From Adiantum capillus-veneris (taxonomy: Eukaryota > Streptophyta > Polypodiopsida > Polypodiales > Pteridaceae): a DNA stretch of 64,000 bases. This document shows positions 22,549 to 33,078 of this stretch, one piece after another (position 1 is the stretch's first letter; the number at the start of each line of letters is the position of its first letter). The stretch is taken from NCBI GenBank assembly GCA_014529385.2, contig CM043956.1, forward strand, positions 93,157,721 to 93,221,720. Direction: 5' to 3'. A program made the position numbers and the translations under genes. The notes under the pieces are model-generated. The model saw only the letters and a program-made list of their open reading frames with translations, searched no databases and had not been told where the DNA came from.

Positions 22549-23247
22549 CTATTCAACTGCACGCTGTCTAGTCCTGTTTTTTCTAGAAAGTGACTCTTGC
22601 AACAGCAATGTGCATAATGCATCAAACTTGACAACTTCAGGATTTCCTTGGGTCATGAGTCTCCAAGTACTAGCAAAAGTCTGGTAGGAATCTGGTAAGG
22701 CATCAAGAACAGTCTGCACAACGGAACTGTCCGAAATGACTTCACCTGCAGAAATGAGTTGCTCATTAATATCCTTGACACTAGCAAGGAAAGTGTCCAT
22801 ATCATCTTCCTCATGCATAATCTTCGACTCTAGCTCTTTACGCAGCAAAGCAATTTTAGCCTCATTGCGGCTTGCATAAAGACCTGCTAGAATATCCCAA
22901 GCCTGTTTTGCAGATTTTGTTGAGCGGATGTGAGTAATAATGTTGCGCTTCACAGACAACGCAATCAATGCATGAGCCTGCGCATCCTTAACATCCCAAC
23001 GAGCTTGTTCTGCCGTAGGCAAAACAACTCTAACAGCTGCAATCCTTGCAGCAAGACCTGCAACATCCTCAACATCGCCTACATCTTCAGAACCAGGACG
23101 TACATCAATGCCCTGCACAATGTTCCAGACACCTTTTGACACAAGAACATGTTGCATCATATAAGCCCACATAGGGAAGTTGTCCCCATCCAACCTGTCC
23201 TCAGTAGCAAACATCTTGAACACATCTGTGTTGTTGTTGTCAGCCAT
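22549..23247 (-). pseudogene. Copia gag of element D
   Basis: A 232-residue frame starts at MADNNNTDVFKMF, with FPMWAYMMQHVLVSKGVWNI, IRSTKSAKQAWDILAGLYAS, ELESKIMHEEDDMDTFLASV and FASTWRLMTQGNPEVVKF. This is the UBN2/Ty1-copia Gag fold. It ends in a TAG where element E reads on into ALIEAQRKGG, so the stop is probably a mutation that separates gag from the zinc knuckle. The start Met is supported by the same start in E. Confidence 0.9.
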
Positions 23248-23596
23248 GGTAAATGCTGCACCTGATGTGAAAACTGCCCGAAAATAAGAGAAATGGAGTG
23301 GGAACAGCTTGTGCTATATAGCACAAACCGTAGAAGACTATAAGGCACCTGTTATGCAGAAAACTGCACTGACAGAAAATTTGCACAAAATGACGAAATA
23401 GCCTGTGCAGTACTGCCCGTAGTGGAAACGGAGGCCGAAATGAGCCCAAATCAAAATTATGAGCAGACCGAGCTCTTCGAGCTCGCCCAAAATATTTGTC
23501 AACCTGCGAACGCTCGCCAAAGCTCACTGAAATCAGAGAAAGTGAGCAGGCGTGTGCTGGAGCAGCTAGCGACTAAGCCCGGGAGGACGTGACCTA

Positions 23597-23607
23597 CTCT
23601 GATACCA
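23597..23607 (-). other. Primer-binding site of copia element D
   Basis: Plus-strand CTCTGATACCA lies two bases inside the LTR. On the sense strand it is TGGTATCAGAG, the complement of the initiator tRNA-Met 3' end, typical of plant copia elements. Confidence 0.92.
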
Positions 23608-23609
23608 AT

Positions 23610-23835
23610 TGTTGGAATTAGGGTTGCAGAGAAACACACACAGCTTGGAGAAGACGAAGGAAGCTCAAGGCACACAATAGAGAGTATGTTACTTAGTGTG
23701 CAATGGAAAGATAGTTAGCCCTAGAGTGATGGGCGTATATACAATGCACGGGGAAAAAACCTCCTAAAGAGGGAAAAAATGCCCCGGCGGTCCTAGTGTG
23801 TTCACACACATCACTACCACATGTATATGGTAACA
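23610..23835 (-). repeat. 5' LTR of copia element D
   Basis: Starts TGTTGGAATTAGGG next to the PBS and ends GTAACA next to the GTGGC target duplication. Nearly identical to 18660-18886. Confidence 0.95.
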
Positions 23836-24855
23836 GTGGCTGCAAATGTCGGACCTACAGCCGTATGTGTAGAGATAGGAACTGCACTACCTCGATTTGT
23901 AGCCATTGATTCTCTGGAATGTAACGTTCCCATGGGGCTTGGCATCAAATGATGAGGTCGACTGAAAGAATCAGCTACATGAGTCCTCCCTCCACCTGTG
24001 GTCAACGGTTCTGGCATGACAGTTGTAGGTGTTGGTCTTAATGGGCTTGGAGTGACATAATACTGACGAAGTGGTCCCCCAAAGTACGTATATCCTTCCA
24101 ACTCTTTTTTATCGATTGCTGCATATCGTCTTCCATACTTGTCGTATGCTGCAATTTTCGTTTCCGCTCCCTCTATGTAGGTGAAGACATAAAGTCTTTT
24201 CCGCTCAGTCATCTCCCCGACGTGGGGTTCCTCGCATCTATAATAAAGATCTTGCTCTCCATTATTATACATGTATAACCCCAAGTAGACATTATCCATG
24301 TTGATTCTCAACGTGTCGTTTTCTAGCATTAGGTAAGCTCATTGTTGGTGCCTTTTCCTCATGTTCCTCGTCTATTTTGGCTTTTGTGCCCATCAATCCC
24401 CACTTGTCTACAATGTTAGGATTCAGGACTACCAAGTACATGATACCCTCATCATCTAGGTACCTGTCTTCGCTATAGCTCACAGGCACTAAGTCCCTGA
24501 ACTCACTTGGTCTATCTTCTATTTTCACACAGTAGCGGTCCATACCATCTTTGTATATCTTGGCACCTTGCTTGTTTTCATATTGATACTTGATGAACAA
24601 TAGCTTTAGTGTGGCCGAGGGGTCTAATGGTCCTGCTGCCATGTTTTCTCTTCTGTTTAGTTTTAATTGTCCCAAGTGTTCTGTGAAATACTCGAAAGAT
24701 CTCTCTGAAGAAGTATCGGAGACGTCTTCTTCAAGGATCGGCTCTAACGATCGTACTATCGCTTGGTTTACACTCTCCTTCGTTGATGCCACACTTGTTT
24801 GATCCGCTAAATTTAGGTGTCTGGTGTTGATTTGTTTTCCCGATCTCAAAAACAT
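23836..24855 (-). pseudogene. Gag N-terminal part of element B
   Basis: The first frame starts MFLRSGKQINTRHL, similar to the M-R-T-R-S-G-K type starts of plant gypsy Gags. It continues with ILEEDVSDTSSERSFEYF, LKLLFIKYQYENKQG and DDEGIMYLVVLNPN. After a frameshift near 24335 it goes on as LENDTLRINMDNVYLGLYMY, ending in a Pro/Thr-rich stretch (SPLRPTPTTVMPEPL) that is cut by the copia insertion. The ATG at 24855 is the first start after the leader. This N-terminal piece is unlike standard Gag domains and has no assigned function. Confidence 0.65.
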
Positions 24856-26415
24856 GAAGAAAGTGGGATTTACTGACTGAATCCAAACCTCTTACCTGGA
24901 GATGGAAAGATCTTCCAATTCCTACGACTGCATGGACTGTTAATTGATCGGTCTCTACAAATGAATACACTGGATGGCTATGAGATCACTATATCATTCC
25001 AACTGTCAGCAGATTCAACACTTCAAAATGATCTCAACACAATTTTGCTTGCAGATTATTGACAGTATGTCCAATTTGAGTTTTGACAACTCCTGGTATC
25101 TTAAATAGTCTAGGTGAACAGGTCAAAAATGAGCTAGATCTCGGCCAGAGGTACACCGATCGCGATCGTAGTTCTGGGCCCAAATTAGATGAAACTTCAC
25201 CAGCTTGTTCACTAGGCTATTTTAAAACTACCTGCCAGACACTTTTGTATTTGGACTCAAAAAAGTCAAGTTTTTACCATTTCTTGGTTGGAAGTGCCTG
25301 TTTTCCCAAATTTATCAGTTTGACTTGATTTTGATGTTTGATTTGGGATTTGAGAGATGCCTCGGGTTGTCCTGTGTACAGGCTATCCCTCTGTATGGTT
25401 CCTTCCCAGTTTTGATGTGTTTTGGTCTACTAAAAGTCAATTTCTAAGCCAGTTTAGCAATTTTTTACTTGGATCTGTATTCAGATGGTTTGACAGGTAT
25501 TTTGAGGTTTCTGGCTCTAGGTCCTTTAGACTTTTATGTTTTTATACACCTGGGGATCCCACAGATGAAATCTGGTCAAAATCTGGCACTTAGGTACACC
25601 GATCGCGATCGTAGCTCTGAGCCCAAATCAGACCAAATTTGGTATGCTTGTAGACAGTGATGTTTTAAGGCTATCCCCAAAGTCTTTTTGCATTTGGATC
25701 ACCAAAAGCCAAGATTTTGCACTTTCTGGGTCTGTCATGGGAGTTTTACTCAAGTGGCCTGATTTCCTTGATTTTTGATGTTTTTGGGTGTGGTTGCTTT
25801 AAACAAAGTTGTTTAGAATTTTATCAGAAAGGCACATGTCAAATCTTGTACAAATCTGACACTGAGGTACACCGATCGCGATCGTAGTACCTAGGCCAAA
25901 TCTGATGAAATTTTGTATGCTCCCTCTGACAAGTGTTTCCTAGTGTTTTGTGCTACCACTTTGTGATTTGAATCAATATCAATCCTGTTTGGTCAGATTT
26001 TCAGAATTTCAGGGTCTTATGGCTTTTTTGACCAAAGTTATGGTTTTCTGGTTTCTCGACTCTAACTTTTGCCCCAAATCTGATTGGAATGTGATTTGCT
26101 TATCCTACTCCTAAGTACAGAACTGAAAAAACATAAGGAAATGAATCAATCAAACAAAACAAATACGACGGATTTCGGGTGAGATTTCAGTACTCAATCG
26201 AATTAGAGAAATTGAAGAGCAAAAATGCTTTAACACTCTCACTCACAGCTCCCTAAATCTCCTAAGAGAGGATCTAGCCGGTCCACTAGCTCTAGACTCC
26301 ACTAAGCTCTAAACCCTTGTCTAGCAACCTAACTGAGGTGTAAAATGAATTTGTGGATTGATCTTTTTTAAGGAGTCTAACTGCGCACTCGGTCACTCAT
26401 CACCTAAGTTGCATT
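24856..26415. repeat. Leader of element B with three palindromes
   Basis: No coding sequence is supported. GATCGCGATC cores lie at 25158-25167, 25601-25610 and 25874-25883, each in the context AGGTACACC...GTAG. Surrounding text repeats loosely (TCTGG(T/C)ACTGAGG or TCTGACACTGAGG before, CCAAAT(C/T)(A/T)GA after) and matches text in the 3' spacer at 6240-7420. An untranslated leader of more than 1.5 kb is long even for a big plant gypsy element. Confidence 0.8.
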
Positions 26416-26432
26416 CCCCGGTAGCGGCGCCA
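26416..26432 (-). other. Primer-binding site of element B (tRNA-Asp type)
   Basis: Plus-strand CCCCGGTAGCGGCGCCA ends one base before the LTR. The 3' end of plant tRNA-Asp is CCCCGGCAACGGCGCCA, so 15 of 17 positions agree (from memory of the tRNA). tRNA-Asp priming is typical of Athila/Tat-type elements. Confidence 0.8.
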
Positions 26433-26433
26433 A

Positions 26434-27325
26434 TGTTTGCGGGTCGCCGCGACGGACGTCCATAGCATAGCTCTCAAGCATCAACATATTTATCGATATA
26501 GGGAAAGCGACTCGGATGAGGCATGGAAATTCACTAGGGTGTCAATCCTAATGAACTGAACTCAAAGAGATGCAACTACTAACTCTACAAGTAAATGAAA
26601 CACATTACCGCCAAGTAATCTGCCTATGTCCTTCTACACAGCTCTACAGTCATCACGCCCGTTTACCATGCAAATCATATCAGAATCGCACGAAACTTGA
26701 AGGGAAGCTACAGGGGATTATCAGTCACATCATTCTAGAGAGGTACAATGATCGTGATCGTTCGTCCCAAAGTCAGCAAAAACAGCGAACAGGTGATCCT
26801 AATGGGTCGTTTTAGGGTCCCTAAAGCCCCTCCTAGAGTCAAAAAAACATAAAACACGCATATAAACACTCAAAACAACGATTTAAGGCCTCAAACTCGT
26901 AGTTGAAAACCTACACCGAATCTTGAATTATTACACTTGAATGGAAGAGCAAGATGAGAGGAACACAATGCAATAAACAAATCTGAATTTGGATTATCGT
27001 AGCCACAATGGCGAAGATTACAAGTTTGAACAAGAAGGAGCTCTCAAACGTACGCTGTCTTCTCAATTTTCCATCCAAAAGATCATGTTCAAACTTACAA
27101 AAAATGACCTTTATAGATTAGGTCTTTACAAATGGCTTGTTCGGCCATAAGCTCCTAAACTTCTAACTGGCTCTCTAATAACAATTGCTCCCATAAGAAT
27201 AATCATAAATCCTTTGACAAATTCTTGGCTTAGAGATGCTTCCTTACAAAAGAATTTTACAATGGTTTCTCAGAAAAATATGAACTTCTTTGGAAACGAC
27301 CGCTTGTTGCTTCGTCCACCAAACA
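26434..27325 (-). repeat. 5' LTR of element B
   Basis: Direct repeat partner of 1824-2719, with the same TGTTTG...CAAACA ends. It is next to the PBS, which makes it the 5' LTR on the minus strand. The palindrome copy near 26750 has one change (GATCGTGATC). Confidence 0.92.
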
Positions 27326-28187
27326 ATTTCACGGCCTAGTAAGACTACCGGGGGAATATGGAGAAAATTGGTTTGGGAAGTCCAAGTATAGATATCCAAG
27401 GTAGGCTAAAACCACCTCATTTCCACTTGCGGTCTTTGCAAAGAGAGCTTTTCGACCTCTTTCGCGCGTCTTTTTCGAAATCCACAGTTGCCTGTTTTCA
27501 GTGCCGTCTCACACGAGACATGAGGAGTAAGTTCTTTAATCGTCAATGATCCATTTTGTACGGCCGGTAGCTAGTCTAAACCCCTAGAGAAAACCCTAGA
27601 AATTGAGCAGTGCACGAAGACCTACAACCAAAAACTGACCATAGCAGCTTGTCAACTCGACCAAATCAGATGGGATTTGAACCGTAGCATGCCCTAACAT
27701 AATAGAACCTTTCTATATCATCAATTGACTATTCAGAAGGGGGTCAAGGGTTCCCCAGTAGAAAAGGTAGGTTTTTGGCAAATGCTAGAATTTTGATCCT
27801 ACTCCACAAATAGCTTGCATACGAGGTCTATATACAATGTATATGATTGGTTTAGTGAAATCAATCAAGCAAAGTCATCGAAAAGCAGAAAATGGCTTGA
27901 AGGCTACAAAGCGTCAAATTCGACATACGGGGTCAAACTGACTCCAAATGAGCCAGAATTGGATGAGCTGCTTCACGACTATGTTGCGAACAAGTTTAAA
28001 GCCTCAAAGTTGACTGACCAACTCAACAGGCAGTGTAGCCACAGGAAACGGTGATTTCAAAGTCGACAAAGCACAAAGTGATGTCGGCATCACCAAACTT
28101 GACCAAATTCAATTTAGGACTTGTTTTAGGTGTATAGAGTGTGTTTAGGTCAAAATTTGTAAGCTTTGCAAAAAAATTGTCACTGTT

Positions 28188-28777
28188 GTAAATAATCGCG
28201 ATTTACTTTTGCACTATTTTTGCTTGAAAATTGTTACATCACCTCACGTATCATGTGCATACGCCTACTACATGCCAAAAATCAAGTATGAGCCAAAATG
28301 AGCACCTATAACTTGGAAAATTGCGAGAAAACGCAAAGAAGTCTTTGCAAGCCAATTTTTGAGTTATGGATAACGTTCTTGATCAAAATCACCTCATATC
28401 TCATACACAAGGTCTATACAAGACCTAGAACCAATTTGTACCAAAAAATGTTCATTTTGGTAAAAAAGTTAATAATCACGATTATTTACTTTTTAGCCAA
28501 ATTGAGGGAGTTTTTATATTTTGCCATCTTACATCCAAAGTACATGATGTGTTAAGCCCACTAGCCAAGTTTGAAACAATTTGGAGCTCAAAATCTCAAA
28601 TTTTCCTTTATATCTATTGTTTCAAAGACCTAAAGCCAAATTATGGTACCATTTTCACCCTATTCATCCAAATGAGCCCATCTTTCACTCAGAGTATGGT
28701 ATATACTTTAACCCTATGAAGCCAAGTTTGCAAAAAGTTGAAAAAATACTCAACTATAAATAATCGCAATTATTTAC
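28188..28777. repeat. Three ATCGCGAT-type palindromes in the spacer of element A
   Basis: Copies lie at 28188-28206, 28468-28489 and 28756-28777. Their consensus, GTAAATAATCGCGATTATTTAC shortened to its half GTAAATAATCG, is a full palindrome. Individual copies carry one to three changes or a short deletion. They sit between the protease-like relic and the extra ORF, the same place as the palindromes in B. A fourth copy follows the LTR at 32777-32794. The rest of 27326-28965 shows no gene. Confidence 0.75.
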
Positions 28778-28965
28778 TTTGGTTGCAAAAATTTGTTTTG
28801 ACTTTACAGTTTTGTTCCTTGCATGTTTTTATGCATCTATGCTTGTTCAAAAATTGATTTTAAGCAAATTGGACCAAAATTGTTAGCATTTCAGACTAAA
28901 GGACATTTCAGAGAAAATTTTGACAAATCTGTTAACTTTGACACTCTATTCACTGAACAGGAGCC

Positions 28966-29932
28966 ATGAAAATAGTAGAGAGGGGCAAGAAAAAGCTCAA
29001 CCAAAAGGAAAAGTTACAAGAACTGCCCGCATATCAATTGGAGCACTCAGAAGCACTCAAAAGCACTCAGACTACCCACAGAAGGAATGACCATGAGAGC
29101 AAGGGACAGGAAAACGGCAGGTACCTTCACCAAGGAAACCGCCGCAGTCACTTTTGCAGATTTAATTCACAAGCAAGTGGAAGAGCCGGCCAGGTTATAT
29201 CACCACCATTTCCACTTCTTGGCAAAAAGGCCACCAAGGTACACCATGCCAAATCACGTAGTTGCCACCACTTTCACAGAAGTTCTCAAGTCAATAACCA
29301 GGCAACTGGTGGACCACTCACAGTGCGTCTTGACTACTTTGAAGGGCACAAAGAAAGAAGGGAAGATCACTTACCTGGGTGCACCAGAGGTCTTAACAAG
29401 GATTGCTTACCATGCCATCGGCATGGCCGACAACCTACCACTTGCCCCAGACCAAAACACATGGATATTGGCAGCACAAACATCTCCTAGAGCTACAAGA
29501 TCAGCCAAGAGATCTTATAAATCAGATGAAGAATTGGCTGAAAGCTCACTAGAAAGTCTAAACAGCGAGAGCTCTGATAATGAGGAAAAGAGGGCACGAA
29601 GAGAGGAGATGAAGAGAAAAGCAGTGGCCGCACACCAAGAAGAGCCCGTGCAGAAACAAGCCCGCTTTGAAAGAGAAAAAAAAGCCTACTAGCACAAGCA
29701 CAGGGAAAGCACCCAGAAAAATGGGTGCCTAGTGGACTTAAGGGCCCAAGGACAAAGCATCACACGAGAAAAGAGGCTGAAGATCCGACAAAATCTTTAG
29801 AAAAAATGTATCAAGAAATAGAAGCCCTCAAGCTGAAAGAAGCCCAAGAAGAGGCAAGGAAAGCAAAAGAGGCAGAGGACCAGAGACAAGCCGAGGAAAT
29901 GGCAAGGGGAGAGGCAAAATAAGAACAAGGTT
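28966..29932 (+). pseudogene. Extra 3' ORF of element A, N-terminal part
   Basis: Overlapping broken frames. One reads FADLIHKQVEEPARLYHHHF, VVATTFTEVLKSITRQLVDH, TKKEGKITYLG and LTRIAYHAIGMADNLP. The last block is shared with element B (LTRIAY.DLGMIENLP). It then becomes Ser/Glu/Lys-rich (SLESLNSESSDNEEKRARRE) and coiled-coil-like, as in B. A TAG follows KKAY near 29690. The protein is not an enzyme family I recognise. Confidence 0.6.
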
Positions 29933-31264
29933 ACGAGTCTCCCCAACCCACTAATTCACCGCCTACGGAATAGCAGGACAATACTATGCCAAGCCCACCA
30001 CCATCACCTGCCGGTAAAGACACCACTAAAGAAGCTGCGCCTGAGAAAGAGAAAGCCACAGAAACTGAGCCCACCAAAGAGAGATAACCTGAATCAAAGG
30101 GAGAGAAAGAATCTACACAAGAGGCTACTACTACACAAGAGCAACCAGAGAAAGAACCCGAGCCGGAAAAGGAAACAAGTACTACACAAGAGGACACAAC
30201 AAAGTCTGAGCCAACACCCTCTACTGCAGTACAGCAAGAGAAGGCCGAGACACAACCCTATACCTTCACGGAGAAAGAACAACAACAGCCTCAAGGGAAA
30301 GAAGAACCAGCAGCCATGACACAGCCGAGAGACACACAAGAGGCTGCAGGCACATTAACCCAGCTAGCAAGACAGGAAGAATGACAGTCTAATGACAAAG
30401 TAATCCTGCAAGTAAACGAATATACAAGGCAAATGCAGGATATGACAGAACGACTCCGCCCAGCAGCACTTGGCCGTAGCACAAAGTCCAAGGAGTTAGA
30501 GATGGTGATTGACACTCTCCAAGGAGAGTTAGAAGACAGAATGAACGTCATCACCGATCTTCAGAGGCAAGTGCAAGAAATGAAAGCCGAAGATGAAAAA
30601 CATTAGCTAGCCAAAGATAGACAGCAGAAGGAGATGGAAGAGCTAGGTGATCTGCTTACAAAGTTATCAGATGCATGTAAAGCCAAAGATGAACAACTGA
30701 CAAAAGTTACAAACGAATTTCTAACGACAACCTTGTCAGATCAAAAAATTCAAGTACAGTTGGATGTCAGGTCAACGCTTCTTTATAATACTCCGAACAG
30801 AGAATAAATGATCAGACAATTTTCTTGCAGCAAATACGTGAAAATCTAGTTGTAGCCTCGATCAAAGGGACAGATGAAGTGTACAAAGCATTAGAGAAAA
30901 ACAACAAGGACCTCGAGCTAGAGTTAAAGCTAGAGCAATCTCAGCGCAGGGACCTGGCTTTGATGCGCGTCCAAAGAGAAGAAGAGTTGCTGAGGAAATA
31001 ATTGAGCTTAAAAGAGTTAACCAGCTACTGTTGAGAGACAGAAAGCCAGAAACTCACGAAGAGGCAGGCCCTTCGGAGCACCCACAAATAGATATACCGT
31101 CAGTGTCATTTGTTGAACTGGAGACACAGTCCACAGCAGAGCTGAGCAGTGAGGATGATTTTCAGGTAAACATTATAGATGCAGACACAATGCCCATGGT
31201 CCAGCTCTCAAAAGCTGAAGAAGATGCACTGAAAGAAAAGATCACACAAGAAGTAGATGAGTAG
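29933..31264 (+). pseudogene. Extra 3' ORF of element A, charged coiled-coil part
   Basis: The plus strand encodes Pro/Thr/Glu/Lys-rich text (EKEPEPEKETSTTQED type), then long helices rich in Gln, Glu and Lys with several in-frame stops. It ends with VNIIDADTMPMVQLSKAEED. It corresponds to the coiled-coil part of the B ORF. Minus-strand frames of similar length here are mirror images of this biased composition. Confidence 0.5.
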
Positions 31265-32167
31265 TGGAAGGCAGCGATGGATTGGGAGTTGAGAGTTCAT
31301 TACTCCGTCAACGTTACACAACTCACTCCCAATTAGATCAATGCGCAATGGCATCAGCAATCCTTGCCATACCCTCTTATAAAGGTCGAGTTACTGCAGG
31401 TTAAGGAAAGGCTTTATGCAGACATGCAAATAGATGGCGCAGATAAAGACCACCCAAAGTGGCGGTTGAGTTGGTTGAACAAAAACCCAAGGTACTTGAT
31501 TTTGTTCACAAGAGCACCTACGGCCCTGCAAAGAGATCCGACCTTCTGTCCTGTACCAAGTGTCAGGACTTAGCAAGAGCATGAGGCACTAACTAAGAAG
31601 CGGCCAACCTGGCTGAACTACCCAAGATTGCCAGCTCCAGAAAAGGGACTGGCCACAGAGGTATACATGGTGAAAAACCTAACAGGAGCCATGTCTTTCT
31701 TCAAAAGTCTACCGGATCTCTCCTGTGCAATGTTATATAAGATATACCGAATGTTGCTCACCTATATTGAAGTTTTTCATGAGCCAGAGCAAGCAGGCGC
31801 CCCGTGGATGTCATTCCTCGAGGGAAATAAAGGTTTCTGCTATGATCTCAGTGGCCAATATTTCAAAGAAGTCCTTTATGTCTTCTACGCCAGATGCATG
31901 TTCTTACCTTCACACAATATGCTGGCGTTCGAGCAAGCATTCTACACGGGATTCTTCACTTGGCGAACGAAGATATTTGCACCAGTGATGATCAGCAACC
32001 TCACATCCATGTTTGTAGGCTACTCAACGGTGGATCTGAAGAACAGAGTAACAATGCAGTTTCTGCAAGTGCTAGATAAAGAAAGGAAAATCAGATACCA
32101 AAAGGCACTGAATGCGCTTAAAGACCGACTCGCTAGCCGCCAGCCCGAAGACTATTTCAGCCCATAA
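31265..32167 (+). pseudogene. Extra 3' ORF of element A, conserved C-terminal part
   Basis: Encodes DHPKWRLSWLNKNP, DPTFCPVPSVRT, then after a stop MSFFKSLPDLSCAMLYK, WMSFLEGNKGFCYDL, MFLPSHNMLAFEQAFYTGFF and a helical end. These match in order the C-terminal part of the B ORF at 2758-3990. The frame from 31628 to the stop is intact over 179 residues and ends 25 bases before the PPT. Conservation between two elements argues that the protein mattered to their life cycle. Confidence 0.65.
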
Positions 32168-32192
32168 AGCTGTGTCAAGGGACGACACAAGC

Positions 32193-32206
32193 GAGGAGGG
32201 GGAGAA
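32193..32206 (+). other. Polypurine tract of element A
   Basis: GAGGAGGGGGAGAA directly precedes TGTTAGCAGC, the start of the LTR. Confidence 0.7.
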
Positions 32207-32625
32207 TGTTAGCAGCAAGCTAACACGAATACCATTTTTCAGAGTTCTCTTTGTAAAACACTTATTATTTTGATAAATCGGGAATATCGTAACTCCTATT
32301 TTCTCGGATAAACTCTGTAATTAATGAGCTGGGGTACAAGCTTCCAGATTGTATCAGCCTGTAGTACCCATCTTTGGTAGAACTCCCAGATTATTAGTTT
32401 TGACCACCCAAAAACCTTCGCTAAGGTATAAAAGCCAATTTTTGTAAGTTTTTTATAAGTTTTGGATAATGAAATACACAGCGTGAGCTAATGGCGCTCA
32501 CTCCTCTCCTTCTCGCGCTTCCTACTCCCTCCTCGGTTGTCACATTGCAGTCGTGTTTGTTGCATTGCAACCGCAGGTAAGAGCTCTACGCATTGACGTA
32601 ACCAGTTCATAGTTATTCGTTGCTT
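32207..32625 (+). repeat. LTR of element A
   Basis: Starts TGTTAGCAGC after the PPT and contains a TATA box TATAAAAG at 32427-32434, so U3 precedes a plus-strand start. The right end is uncertain. I place it before TTGGCGTC, which resembles the start of a tRNA-Asp-type PBS (TGGCGCCG) as used by B. No second copy of this LTR is in the window. Confidence 0.55.
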
Positions 32626-33078
32626 TTGGCGTCACCGACCCGCGGCCTAATTTTATCATAACTAAGAATTTACACTTTCAAATAAAAAACTAAGCATAGG
32701 CGGGGTATTGGGGCATCATTGCTAAGCATTTAGATGCATTCTGGGTCGAAAATGACTAGGTCAAAAATCCACTGCTGTTAATAATTGTGATTTTGAAACT
32801 TGACCTAAAGTGGAGTTTGAGACCATAAGCATGTGTGCTTAGGTCTTATAAACATGTCCTAGAAGTTTCATTACGTTTGGATGTCATTTGATGTTGTAAC
32901 GGATGTGATTTGATTGCCGATGAGCAATTGGCTTTTGGTGATAGTGCGAGTTGTTAGTTGTTTTTTGAGAGATTGACAACCTCCTGTAGCCTCTATGCAC
33001 TAGTCAAGTCAGCTTCATCCCATGACAAATTAATCGTGGTTCTCGCTAATACTGCAATAAGATAGGATGGTGAGGTTA
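32626..33078 (+). other. Leader-like sequence after the LTR of element A
   Basis: Begins with a decayed PBS-like TTGGCGTCACCGACC. At 32772-32794 it has CTGCTGTTAATAATTGTGATT, close to CTGTTGTAAATAATCGCGATT in the A spacer at 28184-28204. This suggests internal A-type sequence on the right of the LTR too. No coding sequence is seen. Confidence 0.4.

Larger units (their letters stand above)
18660..23835 (-). mobile_element. Ty1/copia retrotransposon (element D) nested in gag of B
   Basis: The 226-227-bp LTRs start TGTTGG and end GTAACA. GTGGC occurs immediately outside both (18655-18659 and 23836-23840), a perfect target duplication. An initiator-tRNA-Met type PBS and a PPT fix the sense strand as minus. 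Pol order is zinc knuckle, protease, integrase, RT, RNase H, the Ty1/copia order. The LTRs differ by only about one substitution and a one-base indel by eye, so the insertion is recent relative to B. Despite this the coding region has three stops and a frameshift, so it is not autonomous as it stands. Confidence 0.96.
1824..27325 (-). mobile_element. Large Ty3/gypsy LTR retrotransposon (element B), Athila/Tat-like
   Basis: Two direct repeats of about 0.9 kb flank the region. Each starts TGTTTG and ends CAAACA, and ATTTC lies directly outside both ends as a 5-bp target duplication. A primer-binding site resembling the complement of plant tRNA-Asp and a polypurine tract sit just inside the LTRs, and both place the sense strand on the minus strand. 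Domain order is gag, protease, RT, RNase H, integrase (Ty3/gypsy order), followed by extra ORFs before the 3' LTR. tRNA-Asp priming and extra 3' ORFs are known for the Athila/Tat branch; the lineage call is an inference. Two later insertions (a copia element and a solo LTR) sit inside. Every coding segment carries stops or frameshifts, so the copy is not autonomous. Confidence 0.93.
27326..33078 (+). mobile_element. Right part of old Ty3/gypsy relic (element A)
   Basis: Continues from 1823 across element B. It starts with the second ATTTC copy and a 1.6-kb AT-rich spacer with palindromes. Then come broken plus-strand ORFs homologous to the extra 3' ORF of B, a PPT and an LTR, followed by leader-like sequence. 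Homology with B is at protein level only, so A and B are related but distinct families. The right limit is where copia element E begins. Confidence 0.7.
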
